Notes under the pieces: model-generated
What the model saw: the letters and a program-made list of their open reading frames with translations, nothing else
The model's database searches: none
What the model was told of the DNA's origin: nothing
Origin: Limnohabitans parvus II-B4
Lineage (GTDB): Bacteria; Pseudomonadota; Gammaproteobacteria; Burkholderiales; Burkholderiaceae_C
Assembly: GCF_003063455.1 (NCBI RefSeq)
Contig: NZ_NESN01000005.1
Span: 35,506-99,505, forward strand
Direction: 5' to 3'
Length of the DNA stretch: 64,000 nt
Shown: positions 18,371 through 25,955 of the stretch, piece by piece
Layout of the letters: every line of letters starts with the position of its first letter
Numbering within the stretch: position 1 is the first letter of the stretch
Program-made: the position numbers and the translations under genes

Positions 18371-19474
18371 ATGACCATTCTCGTCACCGGCGGCGCCGGC
18401 TTCATTGGCGCCAACTTTGTCCTCGATTGGCTGGCCGCCAGCAACGAGGCCGTCATCAACCTCGACAAACTCACCTATGCGGGCAACCCCGAAACCCTGG
18501 CCAGCCTGCAAGGCGATGCGCGCCACCAACTGGTGCAAGGCGACATCGGTGACAGCGCTTTGGTGAGCCGCCTGCTGGCCGAGCACCAGCCCCGCGCCGT
18601 CATCAATTTTGCCGCCGAAAGCCATGTGGACCGGTCCATCCATGGCCCGGGCGAGTTCATCGAAACCAACATCGTGGGCACTTTCAGGCTGCTGGAAGCC
18701 GTGCGGGGGTATTGGAGTGGGTTGGCCGATGCAGACATTCGCGCGCAGGGGCTCGCTCCTACAGGGGCAGCTGACAAGCCCACTAAAGCGGGCTTTCGCT
18801 TTTTACACGTGTCGACTGACGAGGTGTATGGTTCGCTCGGCAAAGACGATCCGGCGTTTGCCGAGACGCACCGTTACGAACCCAACAGCCCCTACAGCGC
18901 CAGCAAGGCCGCCAGCGACCACTTGGTGCGTGCCTGGCACCACACCTATGGCTTGCCGGTGCTGACCACCAACTGCAGCAACAACTACGGGCCCTACCAC
19001 TTCCCCGAAAAGCTGATCCCGCTGATGATTGTCAACGCCCTGGCGGGCAAGCCCCTGCCGGTGTATGGCGACGGCATGCAGGTGCGCGATTGGCTGTATG
19101 TGAAAGACCACTGCAGCGCCATCCGCACGGTGCTGGCGGGCGGCCGCTTGGGCGAGACCTACAACGTGGGTGGCTGGAATGAAAAGCCCAACATCGAGAT
19201 CGTGCAGACCGTGTGCAAGCTGCTCGACGAGATGCGCCCCAAGGCCGGTGGCAGCTACGCCAGCCAGATCACCTACGTGACCGATCGCCCGGGCCATGAC
19301 CGCCGTTACGCCATTGACGCACGCAAACTCGAAGCCGAGCTGGGCTGGAAGCCTGCCGAGACCTTTGAAACCGGCATCCGCAAAACTGTGGCGTGGTATC
19401 TGGCCAACCCGGAGTGGGTGGCCCATGTGCAAAGCGGCGCTTACCGTGAGTGGGTGAACAAACAATATGCATGA
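18371..19474 (+). CDS. rfbB: dTDP-glucose 4,6-dehydratase
   Basis: Converts dTDP-glucose to dTDP-4-keto-6-deoxyglucose, the second step of dTDP-rhamnose synthesis. The 367-residue extended SDR has the NAD loop [10 protein letters not shown] (residues 7-16), the catalytic STDEVYG region, [11 protein letters not shown] with the Tyr-Lys pair and [18 protein letters not shown]. It is about 15 residues longer than usual because residues 119-140 ([14 protein letters not shown] and on) are inserted between RGYWSGL and [11 protein letters not shown]; the DNA there matches an intergenic repeat type (see 18738-18767). rfbD follows after a 280-bp repeat-filled gap. rfbA and rfbC are absent from this locus. 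Confidence 0.95.
   Translation: MTILVTGGAGFIGANFVLDWLAASNEAVINLDKLTYAGNPETLASLQGDARHQLVQGDIGDSALVSRLLAEHQPRAVINFAAESHVDRSIHGPGEFIETNIVGTFRLLEAVRGYWSGLADADIRAQGLAPTGAADKPTKAGFRFLHVSTDEVYGSLGKDDPAFAETHRYEPNSPYSASKAASDHLVRAWHHTYGLPVLTTNCSNNYGPYHFPEKLIPLMIVNALAGKPLPVYGDGMQVRDWLYVKDHCSAIRTVLAGGRLGETYNVGGWNEKPNIEIVQTVCKLLDEMRPKAGGSYASQITYVTDRPGHDRRYAIDARKLEAELGWKPAETFETGIRKTVAWYLANPEWVAHVQSGAYREWVNKQYA
18738..18767. repeat. REP-like sequence lying in frame inside rfbB
   Basis: Within the extra segment of rfbB the DNA contains GCAGGGGCTCGCTCCTACAG. Read on the minus strand it starts CTGTAGGAGCGAGCCCCTGC, a common opening of extragenic palindromic repeats in pseudomonads and related bacteria. It is followed by a hairpin, AAGCCC and GGGCTT around an 8-base loop (18777-18796). 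The reading frame stays open through the insertion. Classification as a repeat rests on recognition of the motif and was not tested by a genome search. Confidence 0.6.
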
Positions 19475-19477
19475 GCC

Positions 19478-19720
19478 GTGGACCCCCGATCGGGTCGGGG
19501 GTGACAAAGCGAAGGCAATGCCCACAGATCAGGTCGGGGATGACAAAAACGAAGGCAATGCCCCCCGATCGGGTCGGGGTTGACAGGCATTTGTCATACC
19601 CGCTCCCACCTCTGTCATACCCGCGCATGCGGGTATCCACGGCAGTCGAAGGCAAAAGGCATGGATCCCCGATCGGGTCGGGGATGACAAAAACGAAGGC
19701 AAACCCCGATCAGTCGGGGT
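19478..19720. repeat. repeat block between rfbB and rfbD, including composite palindromic element copy B
   Basis: Three partial units (ending CGGGTCGGGG plus TGACA, and spaced by AACGAAGGCAATGCC) are followed by a full element at 19613-19687. That element reads GTCAT, hairpin ACCCGC/GCGGGT, ATCCA, a 22-bp centre, TGGAT, hairpin CCCCGAT/GTCGGGG, ATGAC. A last partial unit lies at 19702-19721. The right hairpin stem differs from that of copy A but is still paired. The 282-bp rfbB-rfbD gap holds no gene. Confidence 0.88.
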
Positions 19721-19756
19721 GAAAAATAGGCGGTACAACATGAACAGGAACCCACT

Positions 19757-20653
19757 GTGAAAATCTTGCTGTTAGGCAAAAACGGTCAAGTCGGTTGGGA
19801 GCTGCAACGCAGCTTGGCACCCTTGGGCGAGGTGCTGGCGCTGGACCGGCACAGCACCGATTTTTGCGGTGATTTGAGCCAGCCCGAGCGCCTGGCTCAA
19901 ACCGTGCGGGACTGGCGCCCTGACGTGATCGTCAATGCCGCCGCCCACACGGCCGTCGACAAAGCCGAGTCTGAATCCGAGTTGGCCCGCTGTCTGAACG
20001 TCACCGCACCGGCCGCACTGGCGCAAGCCGCCGCCGAAATCGGTGCCTGGCTGGTGCATTACTCGACCGACTACGTGTTCAACGGCGAGGGTGATCAAGC
20101 TTGGCAAGAAGGCGATGCCACCGGCCCGCTCAGCGTCTACGGCCAGACCAAGCTTGAAGGCGAGCAGGCTATCGTCGCCAGTAGCTGCAAACACCTGATT
20201 TTTCGCGCCAGCTGGGTGTATGCGGCGCGGGGTGGCAACTTTGCCAAGACCATGCTGCGCCTGGCCGCTGAACGTGAACGCCTCACCGTGATCGATGACC
20301 AACACGGTGCACCCACCGGCGCAGACCTGATTGCCGATGTGACCGCCCATGCCATTCGCCAGGTCATGGCGAGCCAAACGCCAGCGTTGGCTGGCATTTA
20401 CCACCTGGTGGCTTCGGGTGAAACCACTTGGCACGGCTATGCCAGCCACGTGATCGCACAGGCGCGTCACCTCCAGCCCGATCCGGGCCTGAAAGTGACC
20501 GAAATCGCACCCGTGCCCACCACCGCATTTCCAACGCCCGCCCAGCGGCCGCTGAATTCACGCTTGAGCACCCACAAGCTGCAAGAAGCCTTTGGGCTGG
20601 TGCCGCCGCCGTGGCAGCAAGGCGTCAACCGCATGCTGGCCGAGATCCTCTGA
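19757..20653 (+). CDS. rfbD: dTDP-4-dehydrorhamnose reductase
   Basis: Last step of dTDP-L-rhamnose synthesis, NAD(P)H reduction of dTDP-4-keto-rhamnose. The 298-residue protein starts MKILLLGKNGQVGWELQRSL, the short nucleotide-binding loop of RmlD. It continues with NAAAHTAVDKAESE, the active segment STDYVFNGEG and YGQTKLEGEQAI with the Tyr-Lys pair, then FRASWVYAARGGNFAKTMLR. It shares direction with rfbB, and argB follows after 69 bp. With rfbA and rfbC missing here, the rhamnose pathway must be completed from another locus. Confidence 0.95.
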   Translation: MKILLLGKNGQVGWELQRSLAPLGEVLALDRHSTDFCGDLSQPERLAQTVRDWRPDVIVNAAAHTAVDKAESESELARCLNVTAPAALAQAAAEIGAWLVHYSTDYVFNGEGDQAWQEGDATGPLSVYGQTKLEGEQAIVASSCKHLIFRASWVYAARGGNFAKTMLRLAAERERLTVIDDQHGAPTGADLIADVTAHAIRQVMASQTPALAGIYHLVASGETTWHGYASHVIAQARHLQPDPGLKVTEIAPVPTTAFPTPAQRPLNSRLSTHKLQEAFGLVPPPWQQGVNRMLAEIL

Positions 20654-20722
20654 GTCGTCACGGGCTTGCGGCACAATCCTCTGAACTTTTGAACCCTCTT
20701 TTTTGACACTTCGCCACGCACC

Positions 20723-21622
20723 ATGACCGACAACACCGCTGCCCCCACCGTTGCCCCGCATGACCAGGCCCAGATCCTGGCGCAGGCCATGCCCTACATC
20801 CGCAAGTTCCACGGCAAGACCTTGGTCATCAAATACGGCGGCAACGCCATGACCGACCCGGCCCTGCAGCAGGCCTTTGCCGAAGACGTGGTGCTGCTGA
20901 AGCTGGTGGGCATGAACCCGGTGGTGGTGCACGGCGGTGGCCCACAAATTGAAACGGCCTTGAAGCGCTTGGGCAAAAAAGGCGAATTCATCCAGGGCAT
21001 GCGCGTGACCGATGCCGAGACCATGGAAGTGGTGGAGTGGGTGCTGGGCGGCGAAGTGCAGCAAGACATCGTGGGCATGATCAACCGCGCAGGCGGCAAG
21101 GCCGTGGGCCTGACGGGCCGTGACGGTGGCCTGATTCGCGCCAAAAAACTGCGCTTGGTGGACAGTCAGGACCCGACGAAAGAACACGACGTGGGCCAGG
21201 TGGGCGAGATCGAAAGCATTGACCCTTCCATCTTGACCTGCTTGCAAGACGATGCCTTCATCCCCGTGGTCAGCCCCATTGGGTTTGGTGCCAACAACGA
21301 AAGCTACAACATCAACGCCGATGTGGTGGCCGCCAAGTTGGCCACCGTGCTGCAAGCCGAAAAATTGCTCATGCTCACCAACATCCGTGGCGTGCTGGAC
21401 AAGCAAGGTGAACTGCTGACCGAGTTGACGCCCAGCCGCATCGACGAGTTGTGTGCCGACGGCACCATCAGCGGCGGCATGATCCCTAAAATTGCCGGTG
21501 CACTCGATGCCGCCAAGAGCGGTGTCAACGCGGTGCACATCATCGATGGCCGTGTGCCCCACGCCATGCTGCTGGAGGTGCTGTCCGAGCAAGCCTTCGG
21601 CACCATGATCCGCAGCCGTTGA
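20723..21622 (+). CDS. argB: acetylglutamate kinase
   Basis: Phosphorylates N-acetylglutamate, the second step of arginine synthesis. The 299-residue protein belongs to the amino-acid kinase fold: [14 protein letters not shown] (phosphate loop, residues 33-46), [12 protein letters not shown] (substrate loop), [10 protein letters not shown] and the [22 protein letters not shown] nucleotide region split around residues 195-215. An N-terminal helix ([17 protein letters not shown]) is present, as in arginine-inhibited hexameric forms, so feedback by arginine is likely. slmA follows 47 bp later on the same strand, a neighbourhood I associate with Burkholderiales. Confidence 0.97.
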   Translation: MTDNTAAPTVAPHDQAQILAQAMPYIRKFHGKTLVIKYGGNAMTDPALQQAFAEDVVLLKLVGMNPVVVHGGGPQIETALKRLGKKGEFIQGMRVTDAETMEVVEWVLGGEVQQDIVGMINRAGGKAVGLTGRDGGLIRAKKLRLVDSQDPTKEHDVGQVGEIESIDPSILTCLQDDAFIPVVSPIGFGANNESYNINADVVAAKLATVLQAEKLLMLTNIRGVLDKQGELLTELTPSRIDELCADGTISGGMIPKIAGALDAAKSGVNAVHIIDGRVPHAMLLEVLSEQAFGTMIRSR

Positions 21623-21669
21623 AAGCGCGCGCACGTCTGCGTGACCAGAATTAAAAAAGAGGGGGAGAC

Positions 21670-22293
21670 ATGGCAGACCAAGAAACACAAAGCGAGCGTT
21701 TTTCAGACGAGGACGCGACGCCTGCACGCAAACGCCCGCGCCCGGGTGAGCGGCGCTTGCAGATTTTGCAAACGCTGGCCGCCATGCTGGAGCAGCCCGG
21801 TGCAGAGCGTGTGACCACGGCCAGCCTGGCCGCCAAGATCGGCGTGAGCGAAGCGGCCCTGTACCGACACTTCGCCAGCAAGGCGCAGATGTTCGAGGGC
21901 CTGATTGATTTTGTAGACCAATCGGTGATCGGCCTGATTCGGCAGGTGACAGATCGAGAGCCCGCAGGCCCTGTGCAGGCCAGCCGCATCGTGGCCTTGT
22001 TGCTGCAGTTTGCCGAGAAAAACCCAGGCATGAGCCGCGTGATGATTGGCGATGCCCTGGTGCTGGAGCACGAACGCTTGCAAGAGCGCATCAACTTGCT
22101 GTTTGACAAGATCGAGGCGCAGCTGCGTCAGTCCCTCAAAGGCATTGAGTCAGCCACCCCCACGGCCGATGCTCAGTTGGTGGCCTCGTTGTTGGTGGCC
22201 TTCATGCAAGGGCGCTTGCAGCGCTTTGCCCGATCAGGCTTCAAGCGGCTGCCTTCGGAGCATTTGCAGGCGGCGCTGGCGCGGATGCTTTAA
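21670..22293 (+). CDS. slmA: nucleoid occlusion factor SlmA (TetR-like division inhibitor)
   Basis: SlmA binds chromosomal sites and blocks FtsZ assembly over the nucleoid. The 207-residue protein has the TetR-type helix-turn-helix RRLQILQTLAAMLEQPGAER then AKIGVSEAALYRHFASKAQM, and the FtsZ-interacting domain containing RQVTDRE and MSRVMIGDALVLEHERLQER. Length and spacing match E. coli SlmA (198). The first 22 residues are an acidic, unstructured extension. GGGGGAG lies just before the ATG. It is downstream of argB and probably co-transcribed. SlmA recognition sites were not searched for. Confidence 0.93.
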   Translation: MADQETQSERFSDEDATPARKRPRPGERRLQILQTLAAMLEQPGAERVTTASLAAKIGVSEAALYRHFASKAQMFEGLIDFVDQSVIGLIRQVTDREPAGPVQASRIVALLLQFAEKNPGMSRVMIGDALVLEHERLQERINLLFDKIEAQLRQSLKGIESATPTADAQLVASLLVAFMQGRLQRFARSGFKRLPSEHLQAALARML

Positions 22294-22528
22294 GGCTTCC
22301 CAAGCCTCCCCGTGTGCTGCACTGGTGGTGTTGTTTCGTATGGTCTTGTTGTGTCCGGGCCGTGTGCGTCAATGGCGAATTTAGGCTGGAAGCGGACCAT
22401 CGCTACGAGCAGTTGACCGGCAGAAGCCGACCTACAGCGGCCGTTTGACCTATCGGTGCGTTTCTAGTCATTTGACCTTTGAAACAAATTGAGAACACCC
22501 TCTTGAAATTTGTAAAGTCTCGCGACTT
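22294..22528. other. intergenic region with a decayed repeat fragment
   Basis: The 235 bp between the convergent slmA and Crp-type genes contain no credible reading frame. GCAGAAGCCGACCTACAGCG at 22420-22439 is a remnant of the repeat family seen intact at 7588-7657. The stretch from about 22450 is clearly richer in A/T than the flanks. No strong terminator hairpin with a T tract was seen for either gene. Confidence 0.6.
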
Positions 22529-23242
22529 CTAGTCGGACCTTTCGATCAATCCTCGCAAATTCAACACCTCGATCCAGCCGCGACCCAGTTTCAAAACGCC
22601 ATCGCCTTCGAGCACTTTAAGAGCAATCGATGCCTTCGGACGGCTGATGCCGCAGCTGGCAGCTATCTGTTCATGTGTTGCGACGACGACGGTACGCCGG
22701 TCGGATCGGCTGGGCAAATCAGCCGCCATGCGCGCCAAGCCAGCACAAAGGCGGGTTTGCACGCCTCTTGCAGCCCAACTGCGCTCACGTGCTTGCAGCT
22801 CACGCAGGCGCTGACCGAGAAAACGCACCAACATTAGCAGCAAACCCTGATCATTCAGCAGACAAGTCTCAATGTCTTTCAGCGGTAGCCATTGAATGGT
22901 GCTGGGCTCTCCGACCACCAAGTCACTCCCGCTGGGCAGCTGGTTGAACAAGTAAGAAAGAAAAGCCATTTCACCCGCGCGAAATGAAATGGGAACGATT
23001 TGCCCGCCTTGGACACCCGGCACATGCACAACAGCATCGAGGCGACCGCTCATGACGAAAGGCAGTTGCGTCACGCGATCTCCCGCTTTGCACAAGCTCA
23101 CCCCTGCAGCAAATCGGTGCAGCGGCCTGCTCTTGAAGGCCAGCGGTTGCGCAAGGGCGTTCGCAAACTTGCGGCTCAATTGACGGCTTTGCAAAAGTTC
23201 TGCCGCGAAGCGATCACTGGAATGCAGTTGATTAGGGGTCAT
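22529..23242 (-). CDS. Crp/Fnr-family transcriptional regulator
   Basis: A 237-residue regulator with an N-terminal cyclic-nucleotide-binding-type barrel (residues 30-140, including FAAGVSLCKAGDRVTQLPFV and FRAGEMAFLSYL) and a C-terminal winged helix with RTVVVATHEQIAASCGISRP as the recognition region. No N-terminal Cys cluster is present, so it is not an Fe-S FNR. Key cAMP-contact residues of Crp are not obvious, so the ligand is unknown. The ATG at 23242 starts MTPNQLHSSDRFAAELL; an earlier GTG/ATG extension of 16 residues is less likely. It is divergent from the Bug receptor and sulfatase genes and is their probable regulator. Confidence 0.85.
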   Translation of the reverse strand: MTPNQLHSSDRFAAELLQSRQLSRKFANALAQPLAFKSRPLHRFAAGVSLCKAGDRVTQLPFVMSGRLDAVVHVPGVQGGQIVPISFRAGEMAFLSYLFNQLPSGSDLVVGEPSTIQWLPLKDIETCLLNDQGLLLMLVRFLGQRLRELQARERSWAARGVQTRLCAGLARMAADLPSRSDRRTVVVATHEQIAASCGISRPKASIALKVLEGDGVLKLGRGWIEVLNLRGLIERSD

Positions 23243-23299
23243 TCCTGTATTGTTCCCGAAGATACTGAAGCGCGCTCCAGCCCGGCACATGATCGTTTT

Positions 23300-23325
23300 A
23301 TTCGCAAATGGCCTTCACCGCGAAT
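23300..23325. promoter_or_regulatory. weak operator candidate in the Crp-type/Bug receptor divergent region
   Basis: ATTCGC and GCGAAT form a 6-14-6 dyad in the 128-bp gap between the divergent regulator and receptor genes. The position suits control of both. The long spacer is not the classical Crp spacing (TGTGA-N6-TCACA), so this is only a candidate. Confidence 0.3.
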
Positions 23326-23370
23326 ATGCCCACACCCAATGCTGATTGCAGCTTCCTTGAAAGGATCATC

Positions 23371-24339
23371 ATGTTGAACCGTCGCCACTGCTTGACCTAC
23401 ATCGGAACCAGCGCTGTCGCAGGCCTCTCGCCCAGCCTGGCCTTTGCGCAAGGCAAACCATTGAAAATCCTCGTGGGTTATCCCGCAGGGGGGGCGGTGG
23501 ATGTGGTGGCTCGCCAAGTCGGTGAGGAACTTCGTGTCGCAGGCTACAACACGGTCATAGAAAACCGAACGGGTGCCGCTGGGCAACTGGCCACCGAGGC
23601 GATGCTTGCTGCTTCTGCCGATGGCAGCACGATTGTGATGATGCCAGGGGGCAATGCGACGATCTTCCCGCATGTCTATCCAAAACTGCGTTATTCGATG
23701 AGTGATCTCGCACCGCTGGCAGGTGTTTGCTCTTTCCAGTTTGCTTTGGGTGTCGGGCCGGGCACACCTGCCAAAACACTCAAGGAGTTTGTGGATTGGG
23801 CCAAGGCCAACCCTGGTAAGGCCAGCTACGGCACGCCGGGTGCTGGCACGGCCATGCACTTCATGGGTGTGATGTTTGGGCGCAAGGCTGGCATCGATTT
23901 TCAGCATGTGCCCTATCGCGGCGGTGCAGCCGCTATGACGGATGTGTTGGGTGGGACGATTCCCGCCCTCTCCACGACGCTCCCCAACCTGGTGACGCAT
24001 CACAAGTCCGGCAAGCTTCGCATTCTTGGTTTCAGCGGAGACAAGGCCTTGCCGGGCCTGTCGGGCGTGCTCACGTTCAAAGAGCAGGGCTACCCCGAAT
24101 TGCAGCTGAACGAGGTGTTTGCGTTTTTTGCATCGAGCAAAACGCCGAAAGCGATCCAACTCGAACTGGAAGCCGCGATTGTTGCTGCGGTGCGCAGCCC
24201 ACGCTTGGTTGCTGCCATTGAAAAACTCGAGTTTGATTCTGACGTCAGGTCTTCGGCTGATTTGGCGCGTCATCTCAAAGAGGATTTTGAACGCTGGGGC
24301 CCTGTCATCAAAGCTACGGGATACACCGCTGACAACTGA
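23371..24339 (+). CDS. Bug/TctC-type periplasmic solute-binding protein
   Basis: A 322-residue extracytoplasmic receptor of the tripartite tricarboxylate (Bug) family, greatly expanded in Burkholderiales. The leader MLNRRHCLTYIGTSAVAGLS has a twin-Arg pair followed by a hydrophobic stretch and an AFAQ cleavage site near residue 27, so Tat export is plausible. Mature-protein motifs are KPLKILVGYPAGGAVDVVAR at the start, VIENRTGAAGQLATE and YGTPGAGTAMHFMG. AAGGA lies just before the ATG. No TctA/TctB membrane genes are in the window, as is common for orphan Bug proteins. It leads a run with two sulfatase genes, so its ligand may be a sulfated carboxylate or similar; this is inference. Confidence 0.92.
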   Translation: MLNRRHCLTYIGTSAVAGLSPSLAFAQGKPLKILVGYPAGGAVDVVARQVGEELRVAGYNTVIENRTGAAGQLATEAMLAASADGSTIVMMPGGNATIFPHVYPKLRYSMSDLAPLAGVCSFQFALGVGPGTPAKTLKEFVDWAKANPGKASYGTPGAGTAMHFMGVMFGRKAGIDFQHVPYRGGAAAMTDVLGGTIPALSTTLPNLVTHHKSGKLRILGFSGDKALPGLSGVLTFKEQGYPELQLNEVFAFFASSKTPKAIQLELEAAIVAAVRSPRLVAAIEKLEFDSDVRSSADLARHLKEDFERWGPVIKATGYTADN

Positions 24340-24371
24340 TGCAGTTCATTCGCTAACCTGGGTGACACGAT

Positions 24372-25943
24372 TTGAAAAGACCTAACATTTTGCTCATCAT
24401 GAGCGATCAGCACCGCGCTGATTGTTTTGGATTCGAAGGCCGCCGGGTGCAAACGCCGCACCTTGATTTGCTGGCCCGGCAAGGTACGCGATTCACCCAA
24501 TGCATCACCCCAAATGTGGTGTGCATGCCCTCAAGAAGCGCCATCTTGACCGGTATGCTGCCATTGACCAGTGGGGTGCACGACAACGGTATTGATCTGG
24601 ACGAGTCCATCGCGGCGGGAGGCTTTTCCGGATCACTGAGCAAAGCGGGCTACGACACGCGATTCATCGGCAAGGCGCATTTTTCGAGCAACCATTCCTA
24701 CGCCAACCGTCCAACCGGTCGCTGCGAGAACATTCCCAGTTCGCATATGTTTGCAGACGATTGGCAAGGCCCTTACATGGGCTTTGAAAAGGTCGAGTTG
24801 ATGCAATTGGGGCACAACTACTGGCTACCCGAGGCCAGCCCTGGCGGCTTGCATTACGAGCGTTGGTACCACCGCGATGGCTTGGGTGCCATGAAGAACG
24901 CCCTGTACAGCCAGCGCCTTGACCCGAAAACACAGGCTGCACAAACGCACAACAGCGCCCTGCCCACGGCTTGGCACAACAGCACTTGGGTGGGAGATCG
25001 CACGGTCGCGTACATCGCTGAGCAGGGGCGGCGCCAGCGAGAAGCCACCGATGCCCAAGCGACAGCACAGCCGTTTTGCGCGTGGGTGTCGATGGCAGAT
25101 CCGCATCACCCTTTTGATGCACCTGCGCCCTGGTGTTGGATGCATCGCCCAGATGAGGTGGATCTGCCACCGCATCGGCTTCGAGATTTGGACAAACGCC
25201 CCTGGTGGCACAGAGCCGCACTTGAAAACACGCCCGGCGGCACACCAGAAAGCCGAAAAGTGCGTGAGGAATACTCGCGCATGACACCGCAAAGCGATGC
25301 TCAGTTGCGAGAAATAATTGCCAATTACTACGGCATGATTTCTTTGGTGGACCACCAGGTGGGGCGGATCTTGTCTGCGCTGGACGATGCGGGCCTGGCT
25401 GACAAAACGCTCGTGGTGTTCACTTCTGACCACGGTGAATTGCTGGGCGATCATGGCCTCATGCTCAAAGGCCCGATGCATTACGAAGGCCTGCTGCGCG
25501 TAGGTTTGATCATGCGTGGACCTGGCATTGCTGCCAATCAAGAAAACAACCAACCTGTCTCCACGCTGGACTTGGCAGCGACCTTTGGCGACTATGCATC
25601 CACACCTGTGCCCTCTGCTGTACACAGCCAAAGCCTGCGCCCACTGCTCACCGGCATTGGCAACGCAGAGCGCGATCACGCCTACAACGAATGGCGCCTG
25701 GGTCCATCGCGTTGTGGTGTCGCCTTGGACTTGCGCACTGTGCGCACCCGCAGCGCCAAGCTCACGCTTGAATTAGACAGTGGGGTCGGTGAAATGTATG
25801 ACCTGAGCAACGACCCCTATGAGTGCGTCAACCTGTTTGACGATCCTAAGCATCGCGGCTTGCGTGAGGAGTTGATGCAGCGGCTCATGAGCCGCCCGGA
25901 TGATATTCGCAACCCACTGCCTGAACCCGTTGGGCCTGCTTGA
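24372..25943 (+). CDS. type I sulfatase, formylglycine-dependent (first of pair)
   Basis: A 523-residue alkaline-phosphatase-fold hydrolase. The start is a TTG, giving MKRPNILLIMSDQHRADCFG with no signal peptide, so the enzyme should be cytoplasmic. Metal ligands are Asp12-Gln13 at the N-terminus (DQ rather than the commoner DD) and the pair in FTSDHGELLGDHG. The formylglycine site is Cys51 in CMPSRSAILTG, matching C-x-P-S-R. No maturation enzyme (FGE or anSME) is in the window. It lies 32 bp after the Bug gene and 12 bp before the second sulfatase. The sulfatase/phosphonate monoester hydrolase group includes aryl-, alkyl- and choline-sulfatases; the substrate is not assignable by eye. Confidence 0.9.
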   Translation: MKRPNILLIMSDQHRADCFGFEGRRVQTPHLDLLARQGTRFTQCITPNVVCMPSRSAILTGMLPLTSGVHDNGIDLDESIAAGGFSGSLSKAGYDTRFIGKAHFSSNHSYANRPTGRCENIPSSHMFADDWQGPYMGFEKVELMQLGHNYWLPEASPGGLHYERWYHRDGLGAMKNALYSQRLDPKTQAAQTHNSALPTAWHNSTWVGDRTVAYIAEQGRRQREATDAQATAQPFCAWVSMADPHHPFDAPAPWCWMHRPDEVDLPPHRLRDLDKRPWWHRAALENTPGGTPESRKVREEYSRMTPQSDAQLREIIANYYGMISLVDHQVGRILSALDDAGLADKTLVVFTSDHGELLGDHGLMLKGPMHYEGLLRVGLIMRGPGIAANQENNQPVSTLDLAATFGDYASTPVPSAVHSQSLRPLLTGIGNAERDHAYNEWRLGPSRCGVALDLRTVRTRSAKLTLELDSGVGEMYDLSNDPYECVNLFDDPKHRGLREELMQRLMSRPDDIRNPLPEPVGPA

Positions 25944-25955
25944 GGACCTTGGACG

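Noticed and set aside
23280..23300. FNR/Crp box near GATCGTTTTATTC
   Set aside because: Not a TTGAT-N4-ATCAA or TGTGA-N6-TCACA dyad.
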